Assembly (NCBI RefSeq): GCF_943734655.1
Contig: NC_071353.1
Location: 145,744,043-145,808,042 of the forward strand
Direction of reading: 5' to 3'
DNA from: Sabethes cyaneus
Lineage: Eukaryota > Arthropoda > Insecta > Diptera > Culicidae
DNA: 64,000 bases
The notes beneath the pieces were generated by a model. It was given only the letters and a program-made list of their open reading frames with translations, searched no databases and was not told the origin of the DNA. A program made the position numbers and the translations under genes. This document shows positions 23,249 through 34,654 of the stretch, piece by piece (within the stretch, counting starts at the first letter, position 1; each line of letters begins with the position of its first letter).

Positions 23249-25792
23249 CTAGCTGACTCGACAAACTTCGTATTGCCACAAATTAACCCGTGTTGTACAT
23301 AAATCATGAATCTCGGATGATCTTTGTCACTTCTCGAGTTTTGCAAGCCCCCTAGTGGGCGGCGCTTCCGACGGCGGGTCACCGGCAACACTTGCGACCG
23401 GCTCGTCCTGAATGATCTAGTGTTACTATAGATAGTTTTTGTGGTCTTGTTATTGATTAATGTTTTATGGAAGAGTCTCGAATTTCTCGAGTTGGATTAG
23501 TTTTTGAGTTTCGCAAAAATTTCTGTTTTATTTGTATGAGAGTCCATATCCCCCTACCACAGGGGTGAGAGGTCTCTAACTATCATAAAATAAATTCAAG
23601 ACTCAAAAATCTCCTACATGCTAAATTTGGTTCCATTTGCTTGATTAGTACTCAAATTATAAGGAAATTTGTATTTCATTTGTATGGGAGCCCACCCTCT
23701 TAAAAGGGAAAGGGGTCGTAATACACCACAGAAAAAAAATTCTGCCATCTAAAACTCTCACATGCCAAATTTGGTTCCATTTGCTTGATTAGTTCTAAAG
23801 TTGTGAGCAAATTTGTATTTCGTTTGAATGGGAGCCCCCCCCTCCTAAAAAGGTAAGAAGTCCTAATTCATCATGGGAAAAATGGTTGCCTCCAAAAACA
23901 CCCACATGCCAAATATGGTTCCATTTGCTTGATTAGTTCTCGAATTATGAGGAAATTTGTATTTCATTTGTGTAGAAGCCCCCCCTCTTGAAGTGTGGAA
24001 GGATCCTAATTCACCGTAGAAATTATTTTTGCCTCCAAAAACCTCCACATGCCGAATTTGGTTCTATTTGCTTGATTAGTTCTCGAGTTATGGGGAAATT
24101 TGTATTTCATTTGTATTGGAGCCCCCCCTCCTAATGTGGGAAGAGGTCCTATTTAATCACAGAAAAAATTCTTGCCTCCAAAAACACCTACACGCCAAAT
24201 TTGGTTCCATTTGCTGGATTAGTTCTCGAGTTATGAGGAAATTTGTATTTCGTTTGTATAGGACCCCCCCTCCTAAAGTGGGGAGGGGTCCCAATTCATC
24301 ATTGAAAATAAAATTGTCTCCAAAAACACACACATGCCAAATTTGGTTCAATTCGCTTGATTAGTTCTCGAGTTATGAGGAAATTTATATTTCATTTGTA
24401 CAGGAGCCCCTCCTCTTAAAGTGGGGAGGAGTCCTAATTCACCATAGAAAATTTTCTTGCTCTCGAAAACCTTCACATGCCAAATTTGGTTCCATTTGCT
24501 TGATTAGTTCTCGAGTTATGAGGAAATTTGTATGGAAGTCCCCCCTCTTAAAGGGGAGAGGAGTTATAATTCCTCTTATAAAGAGGGGAGGGGTCTCAAT
24601 TCACCATAGAATAAATTCTTGTCACCAAAAAAAACACCCACATGCCAAATGTTGTTCTATTTGCTTGATTAGTTCTCGAGTTAGGAGGAAATTTGTATTT
24701 CATTTGTACAGGAGCCCCCCCTCTTAGAGTGGGGAGGGGTCCTAATTCACCGTAGAAAATTTTCTTGCCCTCGAAAACCTTCACATGCCAAAGTTGGTTC
24801 CATTTGCTTGATTAGTTCTCGAGTTATGAGGAAATTTGTATGGAAGCCCCCCCTCTTAAAGGGGAAAGGAGTTACAATTCCCCTTATAAAGAGGGAGGGG
24901 TCTCAATTTACCATAGAATAAATTCTTGTCACCGAAAACACGCACATGCCAAATTTGGTTCTATTTGCTTGATTAGTTCTCGAGTTATGAGGAAATTTGT
25001 ATTTCATTTGTATAGGAGCCCCCCCTCCTAAAGTGGGGAGAGGTTCTTATTCATCATAGAAAACATTCTTGCCTCCAAAAACACCTACATGCCAAATTTG
25101 GTTCCATTTGCTGGATTAGCTCTCGAGTTATAAGGAAATTTGTATTTCGTTTGTATAGGAGCCCCCCCCCCCCCTCTTAAAGTGGGGAGGGGTCCCAATT
25201 CATCATAGAAAAAAATTTTGTCTTCAAAAACACACACATGCCAAATTTGGTTCCATTTGCTTGATTAGTTCTCGAGTTATGAGGAAATTGGTATTTCATT
25301 TGTACAGGAGCCCCCCCTCTTAAAGTGAGGAGGGGTCCTAATTCAACATAGAAAATTTTCTTGCCCTCGAAAACCTTCACATGCCAAATTTGGTTCCATT
25401 TGCTTGATTATTTCTCGAGTTATGAGGAAATTTGTATGGAAACCCCCCCTCTTAAAGGGGAGAGGAGTTATAATTCCCCTTTTAAAGAGGGGAGGGGTCT
25501 CAAATTACCCTAGAATAAATTCTTGTCACCGAAAACACCCACATGCCAAATTTGGTTCTATTTGCTTGATTAGTTCTCGAGTTATGCAGAAATTTGTGTT
25601 TCATTTGTATGGGAGCCCCCCCTCTTAGTGGGGGGAGGGGTCTCTAACCATCACTAAAACCTTTTCTGGCCCCAAAAACCTCTACATGCAAATTTTCACG
25701 CCGATTGGTTCAGTAGTTTTTGATTCTATAAGGAACACAGGACAGACAGACAGACAGACAGACAGACAGAAATCCTTCTTTATAGGTATAGA
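23249..25792 (-). mobile_element. Helitron-like element C
   Basis: Full-length minus-strand member. CTAG lies at 23249-23252, an expanded array of the roughly 125-140 bp unit follows, then a (GACA)n run near 25741-25770 and the terminus CTTTATAGGTATAGA at 25778-25792 followed by T. The array alternates unit subtypes, some with an additional segment around AGAGGAGTTATAATTCC. Confidence 0.62.
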
Positions 25793-26139
25793 TATCTTCA
25801 TCCTCACCTTATATATGCTCTCATTGAGTAAAACAACTATCAATTTCATTTGTCAAATATGAAATGGTTCGCATTCCGAACTGATTTTAACCACTCGAGG
25901 AGAGATAACCATCAAACTGTCAAATTTTAACTAAAAAGTTAAAAATTTCGCGAAATGGTTCACAGCCTTAGAAATACCAGACAGAACAAGGAGAGTTTTA
26001 CTTCGTCATTCTAAAACTTCGAATACAATCAAACCAATCAATCAAAAAGTTCTCTTATATGGGCATTTTTCAACTGTACTTCTTTCATGGGCTTGTGCGA
26101 TGGTTGTGCGTAAATCATCCAAACGGACGCCGTATACCG
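25793..26139. other. No gene seen
   Basis: AT-rich sequence without recognisable motifs, between the Helitron-like element and the third DDE block. Confidence 0.5.
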
Positions 26140-26235
26140 TTTTCGTCACCAGAATATGGTGGTATTTGAATTTCTCAGCTGCCGCCTCCCGCAAACCGCC
26201 ATAACGCGGTAAGCACATTTTACATTTTTAAGAGT
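26140..26235 (-). mobile_element. Decayed BEL/Pao fragment (block 3)
   Basis: The minus strand reads RYGGLREAAAEKFKYHHI, a degenerate form of HFGGLWEAAVKKFKYHFV found at 3317 and 16457. It indicates that the third DDE copy shares this flank and is an older duplicate. Confidence 0.5.
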
Positions 26236-26396
26236 TTAATAATAGATTGTATATGGTATAGTTAATAGTTTTCTGAACGAAACCAATAGTTCAAAAATCC
26301 GTCTTATGTAGGTATTGTCGTTATCGTCGGGCCATCACGATTTTACAGTTTTAGTAACTAATGATATCTATGATACAACCGTTTTTCAATCGTGTA

Positions 26397-26951
26397 CACT
26401 CAAGTCGCTTTTTACGCGAAGGATACGTCCCGCGTAAATTCCGAAAACCGCGTAAAAAACACGTAAATTCCGAAAACCGCGTAAAAAAACCGCGTAAATT
26501 CCAAAATTCGTCTAAAAATAACCAAAATTTCGCGTAAAAAAACTTTGTGGATTTCAACGCTACGCGAAAAAACAGACGTTTTGAGCACATCCGCGTAAAT
26601 TTCAAAAATCGCGTAAAAAACCGCGTAAATTCCGAAAACCGCGTAGATTTCGAAAACCGCGTAAAAAAACCACGTAAATTCCGAAAACCGCTTAAAAAAA
26701 CCGTGTAAATTCCAAAATTCATGTAAAAAACCAAAATTTCGCGTAAAAAAACTGTGGATTTCAACGCTACGCGAAAAAACAGACGTTTTGAGCACATCAG
26801 CGTACATTGCGAAAATCGCGTAAATTCCGAAAACCGCGTAGATTCCCAAAACCGCGTAAATTCCGAAAACAGCGTTAAAAAAACCGCGTGAATTCCGGAA
26901 ATCGCGTAAAAATAGTCGCGTAAAAAAACTGCGTAAAAAGCGACTTCAGTG
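26397..26951. mobile_element. TIR element with internal CGCGTAAATTCCG tandem repeats
   Basis: The ends CACTCAAGTCGCTTTTTACG and (reverse complement) CACTGAAGTCGCTTTTTACG are flanked by TA on both sides, as for mariner-type MITEs. The inside consists of short tandem units of the type CCGCGTAAATTCCGAAAA in degenerate form, with a longer internal duplication (around GGATTTCAACGCTACGCG at about 26551 and 26756). Open frames inside are repeat artefacts. Confidence 0.75.
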
Positions 26952-27934
26952 TATTCAAAACACCCGTACTGAATTCGGTGACTAAATCTTACAAAAAAAG
27001 TTTTCCAGGTGCAATGAACTTTTCTTCATGAAATGATTCATGAAATGCAATTAACGAGATACATTTTGAAAATGTCTGAGGTGTATTGTGCTGCACACGA
27101 AGACTATAGAAAAATCCCCTCCAGTAAGGTGTTTGGGAAGGCTAAGGTGAAATAGTAGAAAGGCGCTATTTGTAAAGGTCGGGCCACTTGAGTAGTCATG
27201 GTTGGGCCATCATAATTTTAAGCACTGAAGCGCAATAATCGCTAGAGAATGTCGGTCACGTAAAATGTGATGAAATAAAGCAAAATTAATACGATAAAAA
27301 CCTAGATTTTTGTTGTTTTTTCATTGTAGTTGTACACTTCGGAAAAGGCGATTATGGTAATATTGATTAAAATTTTAAAATTTCGCAAAAATGCAATTAA
27401 AAATAGGGTATTTGTACCTATATGAGCCGTTGTTCACGGAATCCATTCTTTTCATATCTCTATATAGAATTTCAATACGTATGTCCTAGATTTTCTGCGG
27501 TGGCCCAACCTGTACAACATGGCCCGACCATGACAACATTTTTTGTCTTCACGTAAATGCCTATAACTTTTTTATTTTTCAATCAGAACTTTCCGGAAAT
27601 ATACCTTATTCTTAGACCTATGCAACGATATATTTAGATTTTTTTGAAACGAAAGTGATGGGCGAATTCCAAAACGTGGCCCAATCACGACGACACTCCC
27701 CTACACACTTAAAAAACTCAGCAAAATTTGCTGAGATTTGGGCAGCCGAGCGTTCGGTAAAATTTTTATTTTATTTAAAAGGAATTTATGTGCTGACTAT
27801 GCTACGAATAACAAGGAATAAAATTCCGCAGAAAATTCCGCCCGTGAGTCAAACAAATCTCTGCGCGTCCAGTTTGTTTTCCAAAAATAGAAACTCAGTG
27901 GCCAGTGGTTTGTGAATTTTTATGCGACGATACT
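26952..27934. other. 5' flank of DDE copy 3, no gene seen
   Basis: Non-coding. The last roughly 130 bp (from about 27800) resemble the 5' flank of copies 1 and 2 (GTGAGTCAAACAAA, GTGGTTTGTGAATTTTTATGC), so a promoter and 5' UTR may lie here. Confidence 0.45.
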
Positions 27935-29704
27935 ATGGAATCAGAGAATTCAACCCATTCCAAACTAGGTAGGTACTTTGGGACTGTCCGGTGCTTGGTG
28001 TTTTCTTATCATCTTTGTTTGGTTGTTGCTTTGCGAGCGGTCTGCTGAATTTTCCGAGGACCTCGTTTGAAAAAAATGTTCGTCGACTATCATATATGAC
28101 TTTCGAAATGATTTTCATGTGATTTTTTCTTTTAGATTTACCGATTCACCCGAATCCTGCAGTCAACCAAAAAAGCGAAAGCGGGCTGCTTTCACGGAAA
28201 GTAACATACAGGACCTGCTCGCCAGTATACGGCGCGGAACGCAGTCCATGTACCGGGCATCGAAACTGTCCGGCATACCACGCACCACACTTCAGTACAG
28301 GCTAAGCGCTAAATACAAAAATAAAGGTACGAAAGGGCCGAACCCAGTCTTCACAGCGGCTGAGGAACGATATTTTGTCTCCTGGATAAAGACTATGGAG
28401 CGAAGGGGATTTCCGGTGACTCGCGCCGCTCTAACGTACAGGATTTCAACGTTCCTTGAGACAAACCCGAGGAGAACCCCATTTAAGAACAACATACCTG
28501 GTAGGATCGGGTTGTTAGAAACCAATTTATGGTTTAGAATAAATTTTACTTTTCAATTTTAGGAAACACTTGGTTCATTAAATTTTTTAAGCGTCATCCT
28601 CAGGTAACGATTAAAACACCGGAATCGTTGGCGAAAGTATCGGCAAAAAATATACATGACTGGTTCCAGACGGTAGAGACTTACTTGATCGATCACGGGT
28701 TGACTGATGTACTGTGTGATCCCTCAAGAGTATTCCAAGGAGATGAAATCGGATTCTACTTGAAACCCTATTTAAGTAGAGCGATTGCTACATCACTGAC
28801 CGCAAACAGTAAAAAGCAGATCATTACTGGGATGTTTTCTTTCGGTGCTGACAGCAGTATCATCCCTCCGTACGTCGTACTTCCACAATGGGCATCGAGT
28901 AAAGACCTAGCGGAGACTTTACCAGCAAACGACTGGGGATGGGGCCGTTCGGATAACGGTTGGATGGACTCGGCAAATTTCATACAATATGTCACCGAAA
29001 CCCTGCATCCATGGTTGGTTCAGAAAAATGCTAAGTTTCCAGTCCTATATTTTGTCGATTGTCACAAGTCGCAGATGGCCCTAGAAGCGGCCGACGCCTG
29101 TGAACGATTAGGCATTATTTTATTTGCTCTTTTCCCGGACTCCACCCGAATGCTGCAACCCGCTGATGTCGAAATTTTTAAGCCGCTCAAAAAACGATGG
29201 TTTGAAGTGGTCAGTAAATGGAAAGCGGCAAACAGCCGCGCTGCAGTGTCTGTCGGGGATTTTGCACCGTTGTTAAAGACCACCATGGAGATGGCAATCA
29301 CAACCGGTGCCATAACGAGCGCATTCTCCGCATGCGGATTGTTTCCGTACCGTCCGGACGCTGTGAACTACAGCAAATGCGTTACCATTGCGTCTGAACC
29401 CGAACTAGCTTCAAAGGGAGCTGAAACGGCACCACCCAGACCGGATTTGGTGGTATCATATCAACTAGTCGATCAAATTCTCGAAATGCTGGGACCAAAG
29501 AAAATTGAATTGTACGTAAACACGAAATCTGAGAATCTTTCCCACGAGGATAGAGTTCTCGCTTTCATCTACCAGAACATTCTGTGCCAGCCGAATCCAA
29601 CTTCGGTTGCTTCCGGCACTGATAGAGGGAAACTGATAAAAATCGATGAAGATGACGAGTCTGAGACGGAAAACAATCACATTAAGGCAGAGAGCAAGGA
29701 GTAA
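27935..29704 (+). CDS. Pogo-type DDE protein, copy 3 (diverged)
   Basis: Exons 27935-27972 (MESENSTHSKLG, donor AG then GTACTT), 28136-28500 and 28563-29704. The phases match copy 2, and the second intron (62 bp) is in the same glycine codon. The protein is clearly diverged from copies 1 and 2 yet uninterrupted. It has a pipsqueak HTH (QDLLASIRRGTQSMYRASKL), a CENP-B-like HTH, then DDE_1 with FQGDEIGFYL, YFVDCHKS and LQPADVEIF. The C-terminus is about 85 residues shorter, lacking the Gln-rich stretch and ending in KAESKE. Retention of the frame, both HTH domains and all three acidic positions across this divergence suggests selection. The alternative is an older transposon copy that happens to be intact. 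The stop is followed by AATAAA. Confidence 0.75.
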
Positions 29705-29791
29705 ACAGTAAAATGCTAAAACTGTTGAACCAGCAGAAAGCGTGTGGATAGTTATATAAGGTTTAAATCGTAAGCTAGTTAAGTTAGTTAA

Positions 29792-29797
29792 AATAAA
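29792..29797 (+). terminator. Poly(A) signal of DDE gene copy 3
   Basis: AATAAA about 90 bp past the stop, within a conserved 3' flank. Confidence 0.55.
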
Positions 29798-29969
29798 CTC
29801 GTTTCATTAATTCTATATCTATAAATTAATAAATTACCTACCCAAAAATAAGGACCTTAATTGCGTTACGGATTGCTCCATTCGCGAAAAGACACTAGAA
29901 ATGCGAGTGTTTTCATTCAAAAATCGTTTCTTTTCACAGTTATTTCTTTCTGTCTCTATCTGTTTGCAG

Positions 29970-30927
29970 CGGCCGGAATGTCTCAAAAGCAAATCCTTCT
30001 ATTGCTGACCAGCGGAAACTGCCACGGGAAAACCAATTCGAATGTGACATCTGTGGCCGATGTTTTCGCCGAAAAAAACAAATAACAGAGCACATTAAAA
30101 ATCGCCACATTACGGAGCGTCCCCATAAGTGTCTCGTTTGTGGGAAAGGGTTCAGTAATCGCTATTCGCTCACGCTGCACATGGACAGTCATAGCGACGA
30201 GCGACCGTTCAGGTGTGACATCTGCGGCTCATCGTACAAGCGACGGAATACGCTGACCATCCACAGAAAACGACACACATCCGTTCCGGATCGTCCGCAC
30301 AAGTGCGACATTTGCGGAAAAACCTTCATGTTTCGTTACGCAGTCGTAAGGCATATGTCCTGTCACAGCGACGAAAAACAATTCAAATGCGACATCTGCG
30401 GCTTTTTATACAAATCAAAACGTGCGGTTGACATTCACAAAAAATACGGTCATCCAACCAGTGGAGATTTTCCGTACAAGTGTCACCTTTGTGGAATAGG
30501 GTTCAGAGTTCGTCATGTGCTTACGAATCACATGCGAACGCACAGCGATGAGCGACCCTTTAAGTGCGACATCTGTGGCCTGGCGTACAAGTCAACTGGC
30601 AATCTGGATGGTCACAGGAAAATTCACACATCCCTGGTAGAAAATGCCTACAAGTGTGACATTTGCGGCAAAGGTTTCATGCTTCGAAATCGTCTCACGA
30701 GGCATTTGCTAAGCCACAGAGACAATCATCCATGTCACATCTGCGGTTCAACGTTTAGGACCAAACTGGAGCTACTTGAGCATCGGAAAACTCATACGGC
30801 CGCCGAGGCAAAAATTTTGAAATGCGATATCTGCGGCTTATCCTATATGTCCGCTACGAGTCTCAAAAATCACCGGAATGTGCACAAAACTCTCCAGCAA
30901 CAGTTCAGTCCGTTCTTAAACGGGTGA
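29970..30927 (+). CDS. C2H2 zinc-finger terminal exon B (10 fingers)
   Basis: Acceptor CTGTTTGCAG (AG at 29968-29969). The first base C completes the serine codon of exon 1, and the frame stays open to TGA at 30925. Linker GRNVSKANPSIADQRKLPRE is followed by 10 C2H2 fingers, starting with FECDICGRCFRRKKQITEHI. No in-frame ATG occurs before the second finger, so an upstream exon must supply the start. Fingers alternate HKCDICGKTFMFR-type and FKCDICGLAYKST-type modules. The 3' flank keeps a TTCACAAAGTAGGC word shared with the exons ending at 47565 and 50312, so whole terminal-exon units were duplicated. The nearest AATAAA (31172) lies inside the adjoining TIR element. Confidence 0.85.
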
Positions 30928-31000
30928 AAAAAAAAACGGTTGGAAATTTTCCGTTTTGCTTCACAAAGTAGGCGGCACGTTTCTGCTTTGTTACATATAA

Positions 31001-31678
31001 GGTCGCCATTCACCGCTCAGCTCCATTTACCGCTCATTTCAAACAAAAAATGCTTATATCTTTTTAAAAAGGTTCATTATTGCAAAAATTATTGACAAAC
31101 AATAATTTTGTATATTTAATGATACGAATTAAACATAAATTTCCACTATATTCATAAAAGCTCATTTCCAAAATAAATAATCTTTATAGTGAGGGACGAA
31201 GAACGACATTTTGATCGCGTCTTTATTAAGACTGAGTGCAAATGACTAAGTTAATTATCAGCTCAAGCGAACTTGTTGCTTTGGTTATTTAGAAACTATT
31301 CTACTAAATAGCGTGAAATAAGTCAACAGTATTTATATTAAGGTTCTATTCTGCTATAAATGCCGCACCCAAAACAAGGGTCAAAACGCGGGTTTTATTT
31401 ATTTGGTAACAGTAAAAAATATGAGCGGTAAATGGCACCCATATGGGCGGTAAATGGATCATCATATTTCAAGTGAGCGGTAAAAGGGGTTATTGCATTA
31501 CTTTTATAAAAAAAAAAGTAACTATTATTAAATATTTAGAAACCCAGTAAATTTTTCTTGTAAACACAATTGTTTTCTCTATCTTATGACGTAAATTGGG
31601 TTTCGATGGACCTGAATTTAGATTGGCTATGGACAAACTAACTTAGAATCGTTTTTAAATGAGCGGTGGATGGCGACC
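31001..31678. mobile_element. TIR element with GAGCGGTAAATGGC words, copy 1
   Basis: Ends GGTCGCCATTCACCGCTCA and (reverse complement) GGTCGCCATCCACCGCTCA form about 19-bp inverted repeats. Sub-terminal GAGCGGTAAATGG words recur inside. It is non-coding. It starts about 75 bp after the zinc-finger stop and brings an AATAAA at 31172-31177. A target duplication was not clear. Confidence 0.65.
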
Positions 31679-32567
31679 ATACGGTACATACTTTTACAAC
31701 ATGTAAAAGCCACGTGTTCACTCAAAAGTTTCTTTTAGTAAAATACAGAACTTTGGACTCGATTCTACCGGCAGTGTGTTTGCACCTCTAACGCTCCGAA
31801 AAATCTCAATAAAATACTTGAGTCCTTTTTTTGTTATTCCGGTTCAATTTTGAATCGTTTTTCTGCTATTTTTGTATCATTTCGATGTCACTATTTACCG
31901 TTTTTGTATCAACTTTTTTCACTTTCGTGGATTTTTGGGGCTCTTTTTGTGTTTTGTTTTGACGTAGGACTACGTCTTATGGCAATGTTTGGGATGGGGT
32001 GTCATTCCAAAAATTCCAAAATGACCCAATTGAAGAAAAGTATTGATTGTTGAGGTTGCACTTTTGAAAAATTGAGCATAATGAAGCTATGTTTAACCAG
32101 AATTCTCGCATCGTGAGTGGTTGTTGGAAATGACATCAAAGTGGATTTCGGCCCTTCGTGATTCAGCCATTCGTGTTTCGGCCATTCGGTACCAGCCCAT
32201 AGGTAAATACATTCAAAAGTGTAGTTCTGCCTCTTACCAATTACAGATTCGGGATAGGTAGGAAAAAAGGCCGGATCATAATGCGTCCAACAATTACATA
32301 AAATAAGACTTGGCTACGAGTAGTACGCTAGGTAGTACCAGAGTAGGCAGTAGGCAAGACATTCCTGTTGAAAAACAGGTAAGCTATTTCTCTCTAGGCT
32401 AGACTGATTTTTACCTGTCCATTTATATAAGTGCCCTAATTTTCAATAATACATTCAGTTTCCCCGTTTAACTTCAAACTAATCGGATATCATTCGGAAT
32501 TGATATTGGAATCAAAGGAAGCCGTGATCGCATCAACTGTCAAATCGGAATCAAACATTTTGTGACA
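31679..32567. other. Upstream region of the orphan gene, nothing firm
   Basis: AT-rich. At about 32150-32200 there is a run of TTCG-GCCATTCG words of low complexity. No family motif was found. A promoter for the next gene could lie near 32400-32560 but I cannot point to one. Confidence 0.4.
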
Positions 32568-33650
32568 ATGGAATTCATCAAGGGATTGGAACCGGTTGAA
32601 GCTCAAGCCATATCTCCACAAGAGTTGATTGAGTTTGAAGCAGCAACTGCCAAGAAGACGGCATATATGCTGCTAACCATGGACGATTTTCACGATAATT
32701 ATAATAATTTATTGGTGCCTAGGACAGACGTCCCCGGTCTCATCGGACAGGTAGCTAAAATTGTTCCTAGCATTATGCAACCACTGAAGTGGGAGAAAAG
32801 ATACAAAAGCTTGGACATTCTTAAGCAGATATTTTACTGTATCGAGCCGGAGTCCAGATTTGCGCGCCTTGGAATGGCACCCGACAAGCACTGGAGGATC
32901 CAGGTCACTGAAGTTGTAACGAAACAACAGTTTAATAAGATCAAGGAGGCGCAATTTTGTTGCGGCTCAAAAAGATACCAGGACTTCGAATGGAAACACC
33001 GCCAGGTTGCCGATGATGTTAGTGAGTACATTTCCCAATTCGCTGACGGTGATAGGTATGTCACAGAAGGAATGTTGATCATAACGGCCAACAAAAGCAC
33101 CAATGCCCCAAAAGCCCCTCCTATTGTTGGCATGGAGCGCCATACGCTTGCCCTCACTGTTCATCAAGCTGTCTTAATAGGATTCTACATCCTACAAAGA
33201 TTCGCCGCTCTTGCCTGCGAGAAAGACCATGCCATTTTGACACCATTGGCTGGGGCTATCTTTTCACCTAAACTCATTTGGGATATGATGCAGTGTGAGA
33301 TTATAAAACAAACATTTGTAGAACAGTGGAAATTAATCGATGCTATCAATAAAAGCTGTTACAGCAGAGGGTACTTGCTAGCTGGCTCAAGGGCTGATAT
33401 AGCAGCAGTAGCTATTTTGGTGAAAACAATGACAGTCGAGGACTACTGGGATAGGGAGCGAATCTGCCATAGGACCATCCAGCAGTTCCTAAAGCGGAAA
33501 AGACACGGAAATTCCGCTGTGTTTGACGCTATTGCTAAGTTTATATACGGCTGGATTCCGGAGGAGTACACGTATGATAACCTCATACAAAAGTCCAACA
33601 ATGTCAGCCTAGGATTGTTAGCAAAACTGGAAGCAACAGGACAACTTTAA
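32568..33650 (+). CDS. Unassigned 360-codon single-exon gene
   Basis: ATG at 32568 (preceded in frame by GTG ACA) runs to a TAA; an AATAAA follows 143 bp later (33794). I do not recognise the family. The protein looks soluble and mostly helical, with no signal peptide, no membrane segment, no zinc finger and no nuclease or kinase motif. Recognisable strings are SRFARLGMAPDKHWRIQVTE, FADGDRYVTEGMLII, LTPLAGAIFSPKLIWDMM and AIAKFIYGWIPEEYTYDNL. Lack of introns, lack of local paralogues and a two-lobed helical look recall nucleoproteins of negative-strand RNA viruses, which are common as old insertions in mosquito genomes. That is a resemblance in character, not a motif match. A retrocopy or an ordinary host gene are equally possible. 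The frame is fully intact. Confidence 0.6.
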   Translation: MEFIKGLEPVEAQAISPQELIEFEAATAKKTAYMLLTMDDFHDNYNNLLVPRTDVPGLIGQVAKIVPSIMQPLKWEKRYKSLDILKQIFYCIEPESRFARLGMAPDKHWRIQVTEVVTKQQFNKIKEAQFCCGSKRYQDFEWKHRQVADDVSEYISQFADGDRYVTEGMLIITANKSTNAPKAPPIVGMERHTLALTVHQAVLIGFYILQRFAALACEKDHAILTPLAGAIFSPKLIWDMMQCEIIKQTFVEQWKLIDAINKSCYSRGYLLAGSRADIAAVAILVKTMTVEDYWDRERICHRTIQQFLKRKRHGNSAVFDAIAKFIYGWIPEEYTYDNLIQKSNNVSLGLLAKLEATGQL

Positions 33651-33793
33651 AAAGTGGATCTCGAGGCACATTTGTACTGGAATGCTTGTAGGCAAAGAAC
33701 TCAGCAAACGGTGAATTCCCTAAATGGTACTCAATATTCCGTCGTGATTAACTTTCTAATATTCGACCCAAGTAATTTTATACATTTCTTTAC

Positions 33794-33799
33794 AATAAA
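33794..33799 (+). terminator. Poly(A) signal after the orphan gene
   Basis: AATAAA 143 bp past the stop, in an AT-rich context. Confidence 0.5.
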
Positions 33800-34654
33800 C
33801 TTTTAAACTTTTTGATAACCAAACTAATTATCGTTTTTTTGTCGTGATATCGTGTTTGATTTGTCTTTCCTCAGCCTGCTGATTTATCTTTTTATCGCTT
33901 GACACTTACGTCTTGTTAACCTTTTTGGATTTTCCAAATGGCACTTATTGTTCTCTTTTGTTTTTTTTCTCGAGCTCCTAATCAAGTGGAGTTTTTTTGT
34001 ATGGTCTTCTCTCACTACACAGGTGCTGGTGATAAACGATACATTTAACGTATGTCATATGAAAACCGTTTACGAACACTCTGAGAGGTTAGTAAACCCT
34101 CTCGCCGTCAGGAACCACTTGAGTGACGAATTAATCTATGCAAATTAATCTAATCTAATAAGCTCTTACATAAGATTCCGTTTTCGGGTTTAAATAGAAT
34201 AAAATATTGATGTGCATATCGAACATCCATTACTCCAAATCATTTTCATCCTTTGTAGAAAGTATGGGAGCGGATCTTGAAAACCGCTTACTGGATGAAA
34301 ATTTTCGTGTACCTATATATGCGTAATCTCCGCATGTTGCTGCAGCACGTTAAGAAGAATCTATTACTCGTCAATACTGGCATGCCCAGGCTGATGGGGC
34401 ATACTGGGGTACGTGCCCCACATTTTACTTATGCCGAATCAATAGCTTTTACTAAAGTCTACGATCTGAACACTATTTCTCAAAATTAGTGTTCAGTTTT
34501 TTAGATCAAAGGATCTACGAATATTCAAGGTTAACAACATTTTCCAGGAAGCTCCAAGATAGTTATTATTTCCATTTTTTTATTGGGGTAATTATTCGAT
34601 TACATAAAATACTTAAGAGTAACTATCCTACAGGGGTTAGACAAAATGATCGGG
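33800..34654. other. No gene seen
   Basis: AT-rich spacer. Short frames lack motifs. Confidence 0.45.

Noticed and set aside
22221..25792. Array of regularly spaced repeats resembling a CRISPR
   Set aside because: The units are about 125-140 bp, contiguous and similar throughout, with no short repeat plus unique spacer pattern, in a eukaryotic transposon context.
26351..26849. Two overlapping 145-148 codon frames rich in Phe and Arg
   Set aside because: They lie within the CGCGTAAATTCCG-type tandem repeats and read the same units in different frames.
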